NCBI GenBank assembly: GCA_945860265.1
Contig: CAMAQF010000046.1
Coordinates: forward strand, 1-32,386
Reading direction: 5' to 3'
DNA: 32,386 bases
Source of the DNA: Emticicia agri
Lineage (GTDB): Bacteria; Bacteroidota; Bacteroidia; Cytophagales; Spirosomataceae
Position 1 is the first letter of the stretch. Each line of letters opens with the position of its first letter. This document shows, one piece after another, positions 1-8,032 of the stretch. The notes beneath the pieces are model-generated. The model searched no databases. It had not been told where the DNA came from and saw only the letters and a list, made by a program, of their open reading frames with translations. Made by a program: the position numbers and the translations under genes.

Positions 1-1269
1 AATTCAATTGATTGGCAAGAAATTGGCAAGGCCGGATTAAAAAATATTAAGGAAAAAGACATTCTTGTATTTTATGAAATTAAATGTCTAAATACGGAAG
101 ATAAAAACTTGGTTTACTTATTAATGGAATGTACGAATCAGGTGTATCAATTCAACTATCAAACGTTATTATTAGAACGAATTGATAAAACTTACTTTGG
201 AGGATTTAATTGTAGAAGTACGAAGTTTATTAGAAATAAAACAATCTACTCAGTTGGAGGGTATGGCTTATTTAGGACTAATAACTTAATGGTTTATTAT
301 CAAGAAAAAAGACACGAATGGGATGGTGTTAATTTTTTAAATGATGCACCTAAATCTATTTTTAAGGGTTTATCAGGTTATGTAAAAAAAACAGATTCGT
401 TTTTTACGGGCTTAAACGATTTTGTAAGCCCTTCTGAAAATTCAGGAAATTTTACCATCGATTATGGATTTTATGAATATAAATTCAAAAACAATAAATG
501 GAATAAACTGGGGGAAATCAAACAAAAATTATTAAGAAACATTAAAAAAGCTGATTATCAATACTTCCATTGGAATGGGAAATACTTTATTTTTAGAGTA
601 TATGACCAACAATTTAATAGCTTATTTATAATAGATCCTATTTTAAATGAAGTATATCAATGGATTGATGAGAAGAGATTGTTTAATATAGAAATTCCTA
701 CCGAGTTAGAATACGAATATGTTCATGAAGATTCTTTATTTAGCTATCAAGTTTTCAACACTAATAATAGAAACGAAAGAAAAAAGTTTTCTGTTTCAAT
801 TGAAGAAACTAAGAAACAAGCTACATATATTGGTAAATTGTATGAAGCAGAGAACAATAATTTTTGGATTTTATTAATATCCTCAACAATTGGCTTAGCA
901 ATGGTTTCCTTCATTGTTTATTACAAGTTCTTTAAGGATGAGAGTCTCAAAAAGTATGTTTTTTTTAGTTCAAACACCCTAAATAACCTAGAAATTAAAA
1001 TGATTGAAGTTTTGATTAAAAACTATGAAAAAGGGGGTATCAATACTGAACAAATCAATGATTTATTAGAAATAGATGATAAATCTACTGACAACCAAAG
1101 AAAAATAAGGCATGAATTTATTAAAACATTGAATTTAAAGTTAAAAATGATGTATAATTTTGATAATTCAATTGAAAGAAAGCCATCAAATACTGACAAA
1201 AGAATTTTTAATTATCAATTGAACGAGGAAATAATGGAAAAACTAAAAAAAGACTATAATGATAATTAG
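1..1269 (+). CDS. Beta-propeller-like membrane protein with cytoplasmic helical/wHTH-like tail (5' partial)
   Basis: The reading frame is open from base 1, so the gene begins outside the window; 422 codons are visible. The first ~285 residues are rich in aromatic, beta-type sequence with kelch-like pieces (SVGGYGLF followed by an aromatic strand and W; FHWNGKYFIF), suggesting an extracytoplasmic propeller. One hydrophobic segment follows (FWILLISSTIGLAMVSFIVYY, about nt 859-925), then a basic anchor. The last ~100 residues are charged and helical (LEIKMIEVLIKNYEKGGINT, then DNQRKIRHEFIKTLN), resembling a winged-helix-type tail seen in some Bacteroidota propeller proteins. I infer a membrane-tethered sensor or regulator, but the DNA-binding role is unproven. 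It converges on the leftward operon ending at 1375. The short TTG-started version (109) is not needed because the frame continues upstream. Confidence 0.75.
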   Translation, partial: NSIDWQEIGKAGLKNIKEKDILVFYEIKCLNTEDKNLVYLLMECTNQVYQFNYQTLLLERIDKTYFGGFNCRSTKFIRNKTIYSVGGYGLFRTNNLMVYYQEKRHEWDGVNFLNDAPKSIFKGLSGYVKKTDSFFTGLNDFVSPSENSGNFTIDYGFYEYKFKNNKWNKLGEIKQKLLRNIKKADYQYFHWNGKYFIFRVYDQQFNSLFIIDPILNEVYQWIDEKRLFNIEIPTELEYEYVHEDSLFSYQVFNTNNRNERKKFSVSIEETKKQATYIGKLYEAENNNFWILLISSTIGLAMVSFIVYYKFFKDESLKKYVFFSSNTLNNLEIKMIEVLIKNYEKGGINTEQINDLLEIDDKSTDNQRKIRHEFIKTLNLKLKMMYNFDNSIERKPSNTDKRIFNYQLNEEIMEKLKKDYNDN

Positions 1270-1285
1270 TTAACCAAAAGGTTAA
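1270..1285. other. Short perfect inverted repeat between convergent genes
   Basis: TTAACC-AAAA-GGTTAA begins just after the TAG stop of the rightward gene. It has a 6-bp stem and 4-base loop but no strong T tract, so it is at best a weak hairpin terminator for one or both convergent units. Confidence 0.3.
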
Positions 1286-1374
1286 AGGGTTTATATTGGT
1301 ATAATCACAATCTCCGATAAAAGAAATAATGCTTTGTTCGTAAAGTTTGTTTTTTGAGAAAAATTTAAGTTTGA

Positions 1375-2247
1375 CTACTTAACTTCTCCCGTTTCTCCAT
1401 CATCAATTCGATTAATAATATCTTTAAGCGTTGCATATTTTTCGACAGAATATGGAATAGTGTCTAAACCTGCAATAAATTTTAGTAAATAATTATATAT
1501 CCCAATTAAATCACCAGCCAAAATCGCTATCTGCTGTTGTTTGACTGAAAGTAACAACGAAACACCCAAAATCACCATTACGATAATTTCCATAAAACCA
1601 AAATTAAAAGCTTGTTGGTCAGAAATTCGAATTTGCCAGTTTCTTAGTCGCGTATAATGTCTCTTAATGATTTCAGGATTTTTAGAAGAAATGACATCCA
1701 CCTGATTTTCAAGTTCATCATTACGGTTTTTGTTTAATCGAATCATTTTTTTTCCATAAACTCGACTCATTAATACAACCGGAATTAGTAAAATTAGACA
1801 TAAAAGCACTATAGATGGTTCATAAAAATACATCATCACCATCGAGCCAATGATGCTATAAATGGCATCTAAAATGAAAACTAAATCGTATTCCAAGAAA
1901 TCAATTAATTCACGAGTAAGAGTAGAATGTGCTGAAAGTTTGGAAAGGTTTTCTTGTAAATTTCGCTTAATTAGAAAAGTCAATACCAAAGAATTGTAAA
2001 TATTTGTATAGGTACGAGTGTCGTATCTCATACGAATTGTGCCGACAATCATCCAAGCAAAATGTACCATCAAAAATGTGATTAAGCCCCCATAATTATG
2101 TAGAATCAAGCCATTAACGGCTTCTCCCAAAAAATAAGGACGCATCAAAACGCCAAGCATTTCGACAGTAAACAAGGCGTAAGTTATCAGCAAACTATAT
2201 TTGTGCTGTAAAAGGTTTTTTCTAAAGAATGTTGATGGTGCTGACAT
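1375..2247 (-). CDS. ABC-exporter-type six-TM membrane domain without ATPase domain
   Basis: 290 residues. The whole protein looks like the transmembrane half of a type I ABC exporter: paired hydrophobic helices near residues 16-36 and 47-70, a long cytoplasmic-loop-like stretch, helices near 128-160 and 215-240, and a final helical part ending YATLKDIINRIDDGETGEVK. There is no Walker A, signature or Walker B motif. The end falls where exporter membrane domains normally hand over to the nucleotide-binding domain, and no such domain is encoded downstream (1270-1374). It is therefore a natural membrane-only protein rather than an obvious truncation. It matches my recollection of the stand-alone six-TM ABC membrane families. 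It is last in the leftward run, 18 nt after the ATP-grasp-SET gene, which suggests it moves the product or a precursor. The energy source and substrate are unknown. Confidence 0.75.
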   Translation of the reverse strand: MSAPSTFFRKNLLQHKYSLLITYALFTVEMLGVLMRPYFLGEAVNGLILHNYGGLITFLMVHFAWMIVGTIRMRYDTRTYTNIYNSLVLTFLIKRNLQENLSKLSAHSTLTRELIDFLEYDLVFILDAIYSIIGSMVMMYFYEPSIVLLCLILLIPVVLMSRVYGKKMIRLNKNRNDELENQVDVISSKNPEIIKRHYTRLRNWQIRISDQQAFNFGFMEIIVMVILGVSLLLSVKQQQIAILAGDLIGIYNYLLKFIAGLDTIPYSVEKYATLKDIINRIDDGETGEVK

Positions 2248-2265
2248 GATGAAAAGCTAAAGTAA

Positions 2266-3705
2266 TCAAGGCTTCCCCTGATTTTGATTTTGTCTTTTCT
2301 CTCGAAAAGTTATGGAATTTCCTTTTATTCCTTCGATAATCCCTTTGCAATTTACACTTTTGCATTGACATTCAAATGATTCAGCGTTCTCATCAAGCAA
2401 TGTCGAATAATCCAATGTCAACTCCTCTCCTACTTTTATAAGACGATTTGCTACCACATTTAAGCCATCAAAAGTTGTGTTAGCATCACAACTATGGTTT
2501 TGGGGTGCCCATTCCGCAGGATTTTCGTCCCATAAAATAAACACTTCACTGCTGATGGGGTATGCGTATCGGGCAAAATCTTGTTGAGCTTCTGGCGTCC
2601 AATTTTCTGTTGCGAATCGTTTGGTAATAATCCTTTGCGAACGCCCTTCGCCATTAAAAATCACCTCGTTTTTGGCAATATTTATACGAGCATAAATTCC
2701 AAAACCCGAAATGGCATTTTGTGTAAGCTCATATTTTTTTTGTTTTCTTACGAACCTTTCTATGCCTTCATCAATAATTTTTTTCAAAAAGCCATCTTGT
2801 CCAATGCCATCAAATTTTAAAATGAAATCTGCTGAACCTTCATACCCATCTTTGTAAAAGACTGAACAAGTAAAGTTGATTTCAAGAAAAAAAAGTTCGT
2901 TTTTATCATTCATCCTAAAATCTAAGCGAGCGTAACCTTCACCATTAAAAGCTTTAAAAATCTTTTCAGCAGCATGCTTAAGTTCCTGTTCAATTGCCAT
3001 ATCCTCACATGGTACATTGCAATCGGGATGAAGTTCGGAGGTTTTGAGAGCGTAAGTTTTAAAAGAAAAATTATCGGGAAAAATGTATTCGATTGGCTTG
3101 AATACTTGACAATTTTTGTTTGCATTGGCAGCAACTAACACCGTAAATTCTCTTCCTTCTATGTATTCTTCTACTAAAATCTCATCAAATTCTATCAATA
3201 ATTCTGCTACTTTTTCAAGCAATTCCTGTTTATTTGTAACTTTTGACTTATCATCAATTCCCAAACTATCACCTGCTTTTTCAGGTTTGACAAACAATGG
3301 AAAACGAAGAATTTTTGTGATTTCTTCGCAATTTTGGAGAGTTTTTGCCAATTTAGAGGCAGGGATTTTCACGCCTTCACACCAAGCCACATATTTCATC
3401 AATGATTTTGGTGGGTCATATAATTGTGGAGTTGGGCCCGTATAAGGTAGGTTTAGCATTTCTAAACTATGAATTACATCAATAGACGGCACTTCCCATT
3501 CCAAATATCCTTCACATAGATTGACAAAAATATCAAAATTCTCCTTGCGAAGAGATTTCAATTGGCTGTAAGTGGTCAATTTATTTAAAAATACGTGTTG
3601 AACCGTATCATTGGGTAGTAAATCGGCAAGGTTACGAGGTGGATCAAAATATTGATAATCCACTTTTGATGTGGAATAATCAGGTTGTAAAACGCATATT
3701 TTCAT
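2266..3705 (-). CDS. ATP-grasp ligase fused to C-terminal SET methyltransferase domain
   Basis: 479 residues, two domains. Residues 1-~315 form a D-Ala-D-Ala-ligase-like ATP-grasp unit: N-terminal VNLCEGYLEWEVPS (61-74), nucleotide-binding lysine at FVKPEKAGDSLGI (K140, GDSLGI 145-150), acidic pair VEEYIEGREF (178-187), and metal-binding RLDFRMND (260-267) and LEIN (274-277). This fold joins a carboxylate (via acyl phosphate) to an amine. Residues ~325-465 form a SET domain: SGFGIYA (333-339), the SAM/active-site strand NHSCDANT (403-410), GEELTLDY (426-433) with the conserved tyrosine, and a zinc-binding post-SET CQCKSVNC (446-453). All hallmark SET residues are present, so methyltransferase activity is plausible. 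I infer that one chain makes and then methylates, or methylates the partner of, a peptide-like product. The start is the ATG at 3705; a 62-nt gap separates it from the upstream ligase. Substrates are unknown. Confidence 0.85.
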   Translation of the reverse strand: MKICVLQPDYSTSKVDYQYFDPPRNLADLLPNDTVQHVFLNKLTTYSQLKSLRKENFDIFVNLCEGYLEWEVPSIDVIHSLEMLNLPYTGPTPQLYDPPKSLMKYVAWCEGVKIPASKLAKTLQNCEEITKILRFPLFVKPEKAGDSLGIDDKSKVTNKQELLEKVAELLIEFDEILVEEYIEGREFTVLVAANANKNCQVFKPIEYIFPDNFSFKTYALKTSELHPDCNVPCEDMAIEQELKHAAEKIFKAFNGEGYARLDFRMNDKNELFFLEINFTCSVFYKDGYEGSADFILKFDGIGQDGFLKKIIDEGIERFVRKQKKYELTQNAISGFGIYARINIAKNEVIFNGEGRSQRIITKRFATENWTPEAQQDFARYAYPISSEVFILWDENPAEWAPQNHSCDANTTFDGLNVVANRLIKVGEELTLDYSTLLDENAESFECQCKSVNCKGIIEGIKGNSITFREKRQNQNQGKP

Positions 3706-3767
3706 TCAAAATAGTATATAAAAGTTTGATAATTAATATTTTAATTAAAAGTTGTCAGTAATAAACT

Positions 3768-4862
3768 TTAGACCTTTTTTGCGTGACGTCTTATGGCATC
3801 ATCTAAAATTTCATACGTTAAATGTGTAAAAGTTTTATTTGAAAAACGCAAAATTGCTCCAATTGACGTATGGTTTTCATCGGCACTTAGTCCACATTGT
3901 GCATTTACTTCCAAAACATAACATTCCTGCGTATCAGCATCCATCCGAATATCAAGCCGACCGTAACCCATACCACCAACAGCTTTGTATGCTGTAATAC
4001 TCAATGTTTGGAGTTTTTCTGTTAAAGATTTTTCTACTGGAGCATAATTATACAAAAAACCTTCGTCGGGCATGCGTGTTTCAGTATCGTAGGTTTCCCA
4101 AAGGCGGTCAAACGACAAAAAACGTTCATTTTCAGGTAATGATTCATGGAAAACTCGCTCAACTGGAGGATAAAAGATAATCTTTTCAGGGGCATCACAT
4201 GAGCCAATTAAAAATGTAGTAAACTCTCGGCCTTTGATAAATTTTTCGGCAATCACACCCCCTTCTGTTAAATTCCAGCCATGATAGCCTTCTCGTAAAG
4301 CTTGTAAACAAACCAAACAGTCGTCTTCTGTACTTACAACGTTCTTTAGAGAAATCCCCATACTTCCACCAGAAACAGCTGGTTTTAAGATCAGTGGACT
4401 ACCCATACGATTAAAAATTCCATGAATTGAATTGTCTTTTTCCAAAATCTCCCAAATGGGTGTGGCAATGTTGGCGGCATCAAACGCCTTTTTCATTGGA
4501 ATTTTCGAAGTTGTTATTTTGTAAAAATGAGCATCCGAACCAGTATAAATTATATCATTTTCTTCCAACAATTTAATAGCAGAAACACCCACCACCCCGT
4601 TGACTTCATCGCCATCGCAAAGATTAAGTACCAAAGGAGTTTTATAACCAGATTTTTTGGGAATTGAGCAAATAATTTGTTCAAAATCAATCATTTGAAC
4701 AGGTTGCCACTGCCATTCTACTTGTAATTCTTCAAAAACTTGGGTGTATTCGGTAATACTTTCAGTGAAATCATAATAATATTGAATATTTGGGTCATCA
4801 CTCTCGAGAAAAGGCACAAGTACCCAAATTTTGTACTTTTCTTTGAATTCCTTCGAAACCAT
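3768..4862 (-). CDS. Stand-alone ATP-grasp ligase, D-Ala-D-Ala-ligase-like
   Basis: 364 residues. The N-terminal LVLNLCDGDEVNGVVG (about 77-92) matches the equivalent part of the fused ligase downstream. The ATP-grasp core shows LILKPAVSGGSMGI (157-170, K160 for nucleotide), VIAEKFIKGREF (203-214), RLDIRMDAD (302-310) and VLEVN (316-320), supplying metal and nucleotide ligands. It lacks the NTxPG ending typical of true D-Ala-D-Ala ligase and has NAQCGLS instead, and it is longer than Ddl (~310), so a cell-wall role is unlikely. I infer a peptide or amino-acid ligase for another substrate. Its start lies only 3 nt past the stop of the SET gene, so the two are almost certainly co-transcribed and perhaps translationally coupled. 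Confidence 0.85.
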   Translation of the reverse strand: MVSKEFKEKYKIWVLVPFLESDDPNIQYYYDFTESITEYTQVFEELQVEWQWQPVQMIDFEQIICSIPKKSGYKTPLVLNLCDGDEVNGVVGVSAIKLLEENDIIYTGSDAHFYKITTSKIPMKKAFDAANIATPIWEILEKDNSIHGIFNRMGSPLILKPAVSGGSMGISLKNVVSTEDDCLVCLQALREGYHGWNLTEGGVIAEKFIKGREFTTFLIGSCDAPEKIIFYPPVERVFHESLPENERFLSFDRLWETYDTETRMPDEGFLYNYAPVEKSLTEKLQTLSITAYKAVGGMGYGRLDIRMDADTQECYVLEVNAQCGLSADENHTSIGAILRFSNKTFTHLTYEILDDAIRRHAKKV

Positions 4863-4865
4863 TAT

Positions 4866-5363
4866 TTATGAGGGATTGATTTTTTGCAGAATAAAATCTG
4901 TGAGACGATAAGATTTTAGAATGTCTATGTTTATAAATTTAGCACCTTGAATCATGTTTAGGCAATTTTTGTTGCAACAAAAGCAATTGAATGATTGATC
5001 CATTTCCCATTCTGTAGATGGATACAAAAAGGTAAGTTCTTCACCTGCTCGAATTTCTTGAATGGCAACTAATTGCATATTAGTTGTATCAAAAAAAACA
5101 TTGGGATTACAACTATGATTGATACATTCGAAGGAGTTAGGCAACAGTGAAATATGCTCATTATCATTGATTTGTACTGTCAAATAATTGGGTTTTTGGT
5201 ATATTTCATCAGCTTCAAACCTACTAATAACCGCTCCTTTTAAGAAGTTTTTCTTAGCGTGCAAGGCACGGTGCTCAGTAATAACATCGCGTCTAATTTC
5301 TGCAAAACCAATTTGTGGTTTAGATAATAGAACCGAATCGTTCTCATTTTCTGGATAGCTCAT
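4866..5363 (-). CDS. Small SET-domain protein (putative protein- or peptide-lysine methyltransferase)
   Basis: 165 residues, essentially one SET domain. Visible features are the early turn ITEHRALHAKKNFLKGAVI (28-46), the pseudoknot strand INHSCNPN (81-88), GEELTFLY (107-114) with the catalytic-type tyrosine, and a post-SET cysteine set CFCCNKNC (127-134). SET domains transfer a methyl group from S-adenosylmethionine, usually to lysine side chains. The pre-SET part is minimal, as in bacterial stand-alone SET proteins. It sits immediately upstream of the ATP-grasp ligase and shares the operon with a second SET domain, which implies two methylation steps or two targets. The 113-nt gap upstream could hold a second promoter. 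The target (histone-like protein, ligase product or partner) cannot be read from sequence. Confidence 0.85.
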   Translation of the reverse strand: MSYPENENDSVLLSKPQIGFAEIRRDVITEHRALHAKKNFLKGAVISRFEADEIYQKPNYLTVQINDNEHISLLPNSFECINHSCNPNVFFDTTNMQLVAIQEIRAGEELTFLYPSTEWEMDQSFNCFCCNKNCLNMIQGAKFINIDILKSYRLTDFILQKINPS

Positions 5364-5476
5364 TAAATTACATTTTGATAGTTATAGAGCTAAGATATCA
5401 AAAATTGGAAAAAGTTTTAATTGAAAATAATTAAAAAGCAATTAAAAATTATAAATAACAGAAATAAGGTTTTTTC

Positions 5477-6787
5477 TTAGTTTTTGGTGGATTTTGACAA
5501 ACTTTTATTCCAAAGATAAACAGGAATGCCCATCATCAATAATCCTAAACCATAAATTATTGTTTTCATACCTGTACCAATTATGGCAGCAAAGGTGAAA
5601 ATTAAGGTTGCGATTGACAAAAAAATCAATCTTTTATGTTTATTCCACTGAAAATTATGTGATTTTCGCTTTAAAATAACCAATTCGGCAACAGAACAAA
5701 AAGCGTATGGAATAAGAGTTGAAAGTGTTGAAAGTAAAATTATATTTTGAAATTGCGTTTGAAGCGTTGCCGAATAATTAAAAAAAATCAAAATAGTTAC
5801 TAAAATACTTGATAAAATTAGAGCATTGGCTGGTACATTATTTTTATTTTTCTGTCTAAAAAATTTAGGAAATAGACCATCATTTGCGACTGCCCAAGGC
5901 AATTGCCCTTGCACCAAAATCCAGCCATTTAGCGTCCCTAATGATGAAATGGCAGCAGTGGCGGCAATTATATAGTATAACATATTACCGCCCATCAATT
6001 TGGCCGCATCAGCAAAGGGAGCGGTTGATTTCTGCATAATTGATGAAGGCAAAATGCCAATCACTACTGTACTTGCCATAACGAAAACAACTGCCGAAAT
6101 AATAGTACCAATGATGGTGGCACGAGCAACATTCTTTGCAGGATTTTTGATTTCTGCAGCAGGAATGGTAGCGGCTTCGATGCCCAAAAATGACCAAAGT
6201 GTCAAGGCAGCAGTTTGAAAAAAAGCGTTGGGCAATTTGATGGAACTGGGCTCTACTCTAAAGTTTGAAAGTTTAAAAAAAAAGAACCCAAAAGTGCCAA
6301 TTATTAGAAGAGGAATCAACTTCAAAATAGTAGTTACTAATTGAAAATGAGCCACTTCTCTAATTCCAAGCAGATTTATCCAAGTAATTAACCAAACGGT
6401 AATTATGCATAAGGTAGTGGCCAAGATGGCAGAATTTTGCAAAGCTGGAAAAAATGCAGCAAGATTAGACACAAAACCTACAACAATGGCTGCGTTGCCT
6501 GTCCAAGTACAAATCCAATAACCCCAAGCCACCAAAAACCCAAAAAAATCACCAAAAGCATGGCGAGTATAGATATAAGGTCCGCCTGTATATGGCAATT
6601 GTCGACTCAGCCTTCCAAAAGTTAGGGCAATTAAAATAGCACCTACTGTAGAAATCAGCCAACCATACAAGCTAAACTGTCCATAAATTGCAAGGGCGTT
6701 TGGCAGTAAGAAAATTCCTGAGCCAACGATGTTACCAGTTACCAAAGCAACTGCTTGTAATAGCGAAATTTTATGATTCTTGACCAA
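5477..6787 (-). CDS. APC-superfamily amino-acid permease
   Basis: 436 residues with about 12 hydrophobic helices. Helix 1 carries the substrate-carboxylate motif GNIVGSGIFLLP (about 18-29). The next helices contain LPYTGGPYIYTRHAFGDFFG and WTGNAA, typical of the basic amino acid/polyamine antiporter branch (AdiC/YjeH-like). It likely moves an amino acid or amine across the inner membrane. The reading frame starts at TTG (6787): an in-frame TAA lies three codons upstream and no ATG occurs before helix 1, so a non-ATG start is required. It follows the outer-membrane-type gene by 42 nt and precedes the SET gene by 113 nt, all leftward. It may supply or clear a substrate of the ATP-grasp ligases (inference). 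Confidence 0.85.
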   Translation of the reverse strand: MVKNHKISLLQAVALVTGNIVGSGIFLLPNALAIYGQFSLYGWLISTVGAILIALTFGRLSRQLPYTGGPYIYTRHAFGDFFGFLVAWGYWICTWTGNAAIVVGFVSNLAAFFPALQNSAILATTLCIITVWLITWINLLGIREVAHFQLVTTILKLIPLLIIGTFGFFFFKLSNFRVEPSSIKLPNAFFQTAALTLWSFLGIEAATIPAAEIKNPAKNVARATIIGTIISAVVFVMASTVVIGILPSSIMQKSTAPFADAAKLMGGNMLYYIIAATAAISSLGTLNGWILVQGQLPWAVANDGLFPKFFRQKNKNNVPANALILSSILVTILIFFNYSATLQTQFQNIILLSTLSTLIPYAFCSVAELVILKRKSHNFQWNKHKRLIFLSIATLIFTFAAIIGTGMKTIIYGLGLLMMGIPVYLWNKSLSKSTKN

Positions 6788-6829
6788 TTTTAATTATATA
6801 TAAAGCTTGATTTCAAGTCAGCCAACCAT

Positions 6830-7738
6830 TCAAATTTTAAAACAAATACCTAGTTGAATATAAAAAACGGTACTTAAATTCTTTTCGGAAAAAGGGGTAC
6901 TATCGACATTAGAAATAATTTCAGTAGTGCCATTCGGTAATAATCTTATAGTTTGAGTAGTAGTATAGATTGAATTTTTGGGAAAAACAAGTGTAGGATA
7001 AACTGAAACCTCCAATCTCTTGTTTTCATAAGTAAAAGGAAGAGCTAATTCATAGTCTAATAGTTTTATTCTTTTATCTGTAACTGACGTGATTGTTTCA
7101 ACTGTTGATAAATTTGCGTTTTTAGCTTTATTCAAGTTTTTGAGTGCTTTTCGAGCCGAAAACTCTTCATAAAAATTTAATGTACTAAAGTTTAAATCAA
7201 AACTTGGATAAATGCTCCATTGGCTATTTTTACCAAACTCTATTTTTCGGCTTATTCCTGGGTTGAAAGAAATATCGGCATTACCGTTGGTTAAAAATAG
7301 ATATCCATTCATATACATTTCGAGTGCACCTAAATTGTACTTTAAATTTGCTCCAAAAGTGGAATTTATATTACCAGAAATAACATTAGAACTACCTGTA
7401 TAAAAGTATTTTGTACCATAAATACCTGCCGATAGTTTCTTGATAATATCAAATTCATATCCAGCATTAAGTTCTAAAAAATCAAAGCCTCTACTTTCAT
7501 AATCGGTTAAATAATATAAATCGGCATTTATAAAAAAGCCTTTATCATGCGTAAAAGTAATTGAAGGAACCAAATAAGGTATTTTTAATGAATCAGTTCG
7601 ACCATAGTAAACATAATTATTCATGTAGTAAACACCAGCCTTAATGGTAAAAGGCTTTTTATTGGGATTTTTTACATTTTGTCCAAATAAATAGGTATTA
7701 ACAAATAAAAATAGAAGTAATAGTTTATAATTTTTCAT
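6830..7738 (-). CDS. Putative outer-membrane beta-barrel protein
   Basis: 302 residues. A clear Sec signal peptide (KNYKLLLLFLFVNTYLFGQN, cleavage near residue 19-20) is followed by alternating aromatic/polar beta strands such as AGVYYMNNYVYYGR, FFINADLYYLTDY and LEMYMNGYLFLTNG. The C-terminus, TVFYIQLGICFKI, resembles a closing barrel strand, although the final residue is Ile rather than Phe/Trp. I recognise no named family. It is the first gene of the leftward run and is preceded by a candidate promoter, so its expression may be tied to the permease/ligase/SET genes. Possible roles are an outer-membrane channel for the product or a structural barrel; neither can be shown here. Confidence 0.7.
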   Translation of the reverse strand: MKNYKLLLLFLFVNTYLFGQNVKNPNKKPFTIKAGVYYMNNYVYYGRTDSLKIPYLVPSITFTHDKGFFINADLYYLTDYESRGFDFLELNAGYEFDIIKKLSAGIYGTKYFYTGSSNVISGNINSTFGANLKYNLGALEMYMNGYLFLTNGNADISFNPGISRKIEFGKNSQWSIYPSFDLNFSTLNFYEEFSARKALKNLNKAKNANLSTVETITSVTDKRIKLLDYELALPFTYENKRLEVSVYPTLVFPKNSIYTTTQTIRLLPNGTTEIISNVDSTPFSEKNLSTVFYIQLGICFKI

Positions 7739-7798
7739 CCGAGAAAATGCATAATAAAGTAGTAGTTAGTTTGTTTTTTGTAATTTAAATTAAAAAAA

Positions 7799-7828
7799 TA
7801 AAGTTACTAATTTTCGAGTATTTATAAA
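7799..7828 (-). promoter_or_regulatory. Candidate Bacteroidota promoter for the leftward six-gene run
   Basis: On the minus strand TTTA (7828-7825), an 18-nt spacer and TAACTTTA (7806-7799) approximate the TTTG / TAnnTTTG consensus with one mismatch in each box. The -7 box lies about 60 nt before the ATG at 7738. Confidence 0.4.
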
Positions 7829-7845
7829 ATAATTTGAATTTGAAT

Positions 7846-8010
7846 ATGCTTATGATCTCAAACAAATATTTTATTGGTAATTCATTTGATACAAAAACCC
7901 CATTGCATGAAATTAAATTGCAGCAAGGAAAAATATACTATTGGTCTGTCATCACAAAAGATGAGTCAATTTCAATAAAATCAGATGTTTTTAGTTTTAA
8001 ACTAAAATAG
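7846..8010 (+). pseudogene. Small orphan ORF, likely 3' remnant of an exported FnIII-like protein
   Basis: A 54-codon frame starts at ATG 7846 and ends in TAG. Its second half (LQQGKIYYWSVITKDESISI, then SDVFSFKLK) reads like the last strands of a fibronectin-type-III or similar beta-sandwich, in which YYW-V and FSF strands are common. There is no plausible N-terminal domain or promoter, and it lies beside other decayed genes, so I read it as a gene end left after deletion. A genuine small gene cannot be excluded. Confidence 0.35.
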
Positions 8011-8015
8011 TAAAA

Positions 8016-8032
8016 TGTGACTTGAATGTAGC
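8016..8032 (+). repeat. Partial copy of dispersed repeat A
   Basis: TGTGACTTGAATGTAGC matches the right half of the copy at 14881-14908 with one difference. It lies directly after the stop of a gene remnant. Confidence 0.45.

Noticed and set aside
3768..4862. D-alanine-D-alanine ligase (ddl) for cell-wall synthesis
   Set aside because: The NTxPG C-terminal motif is absent, the length is greater, and the neighbours are SET/ATP-grasp genes rather than mur genes.
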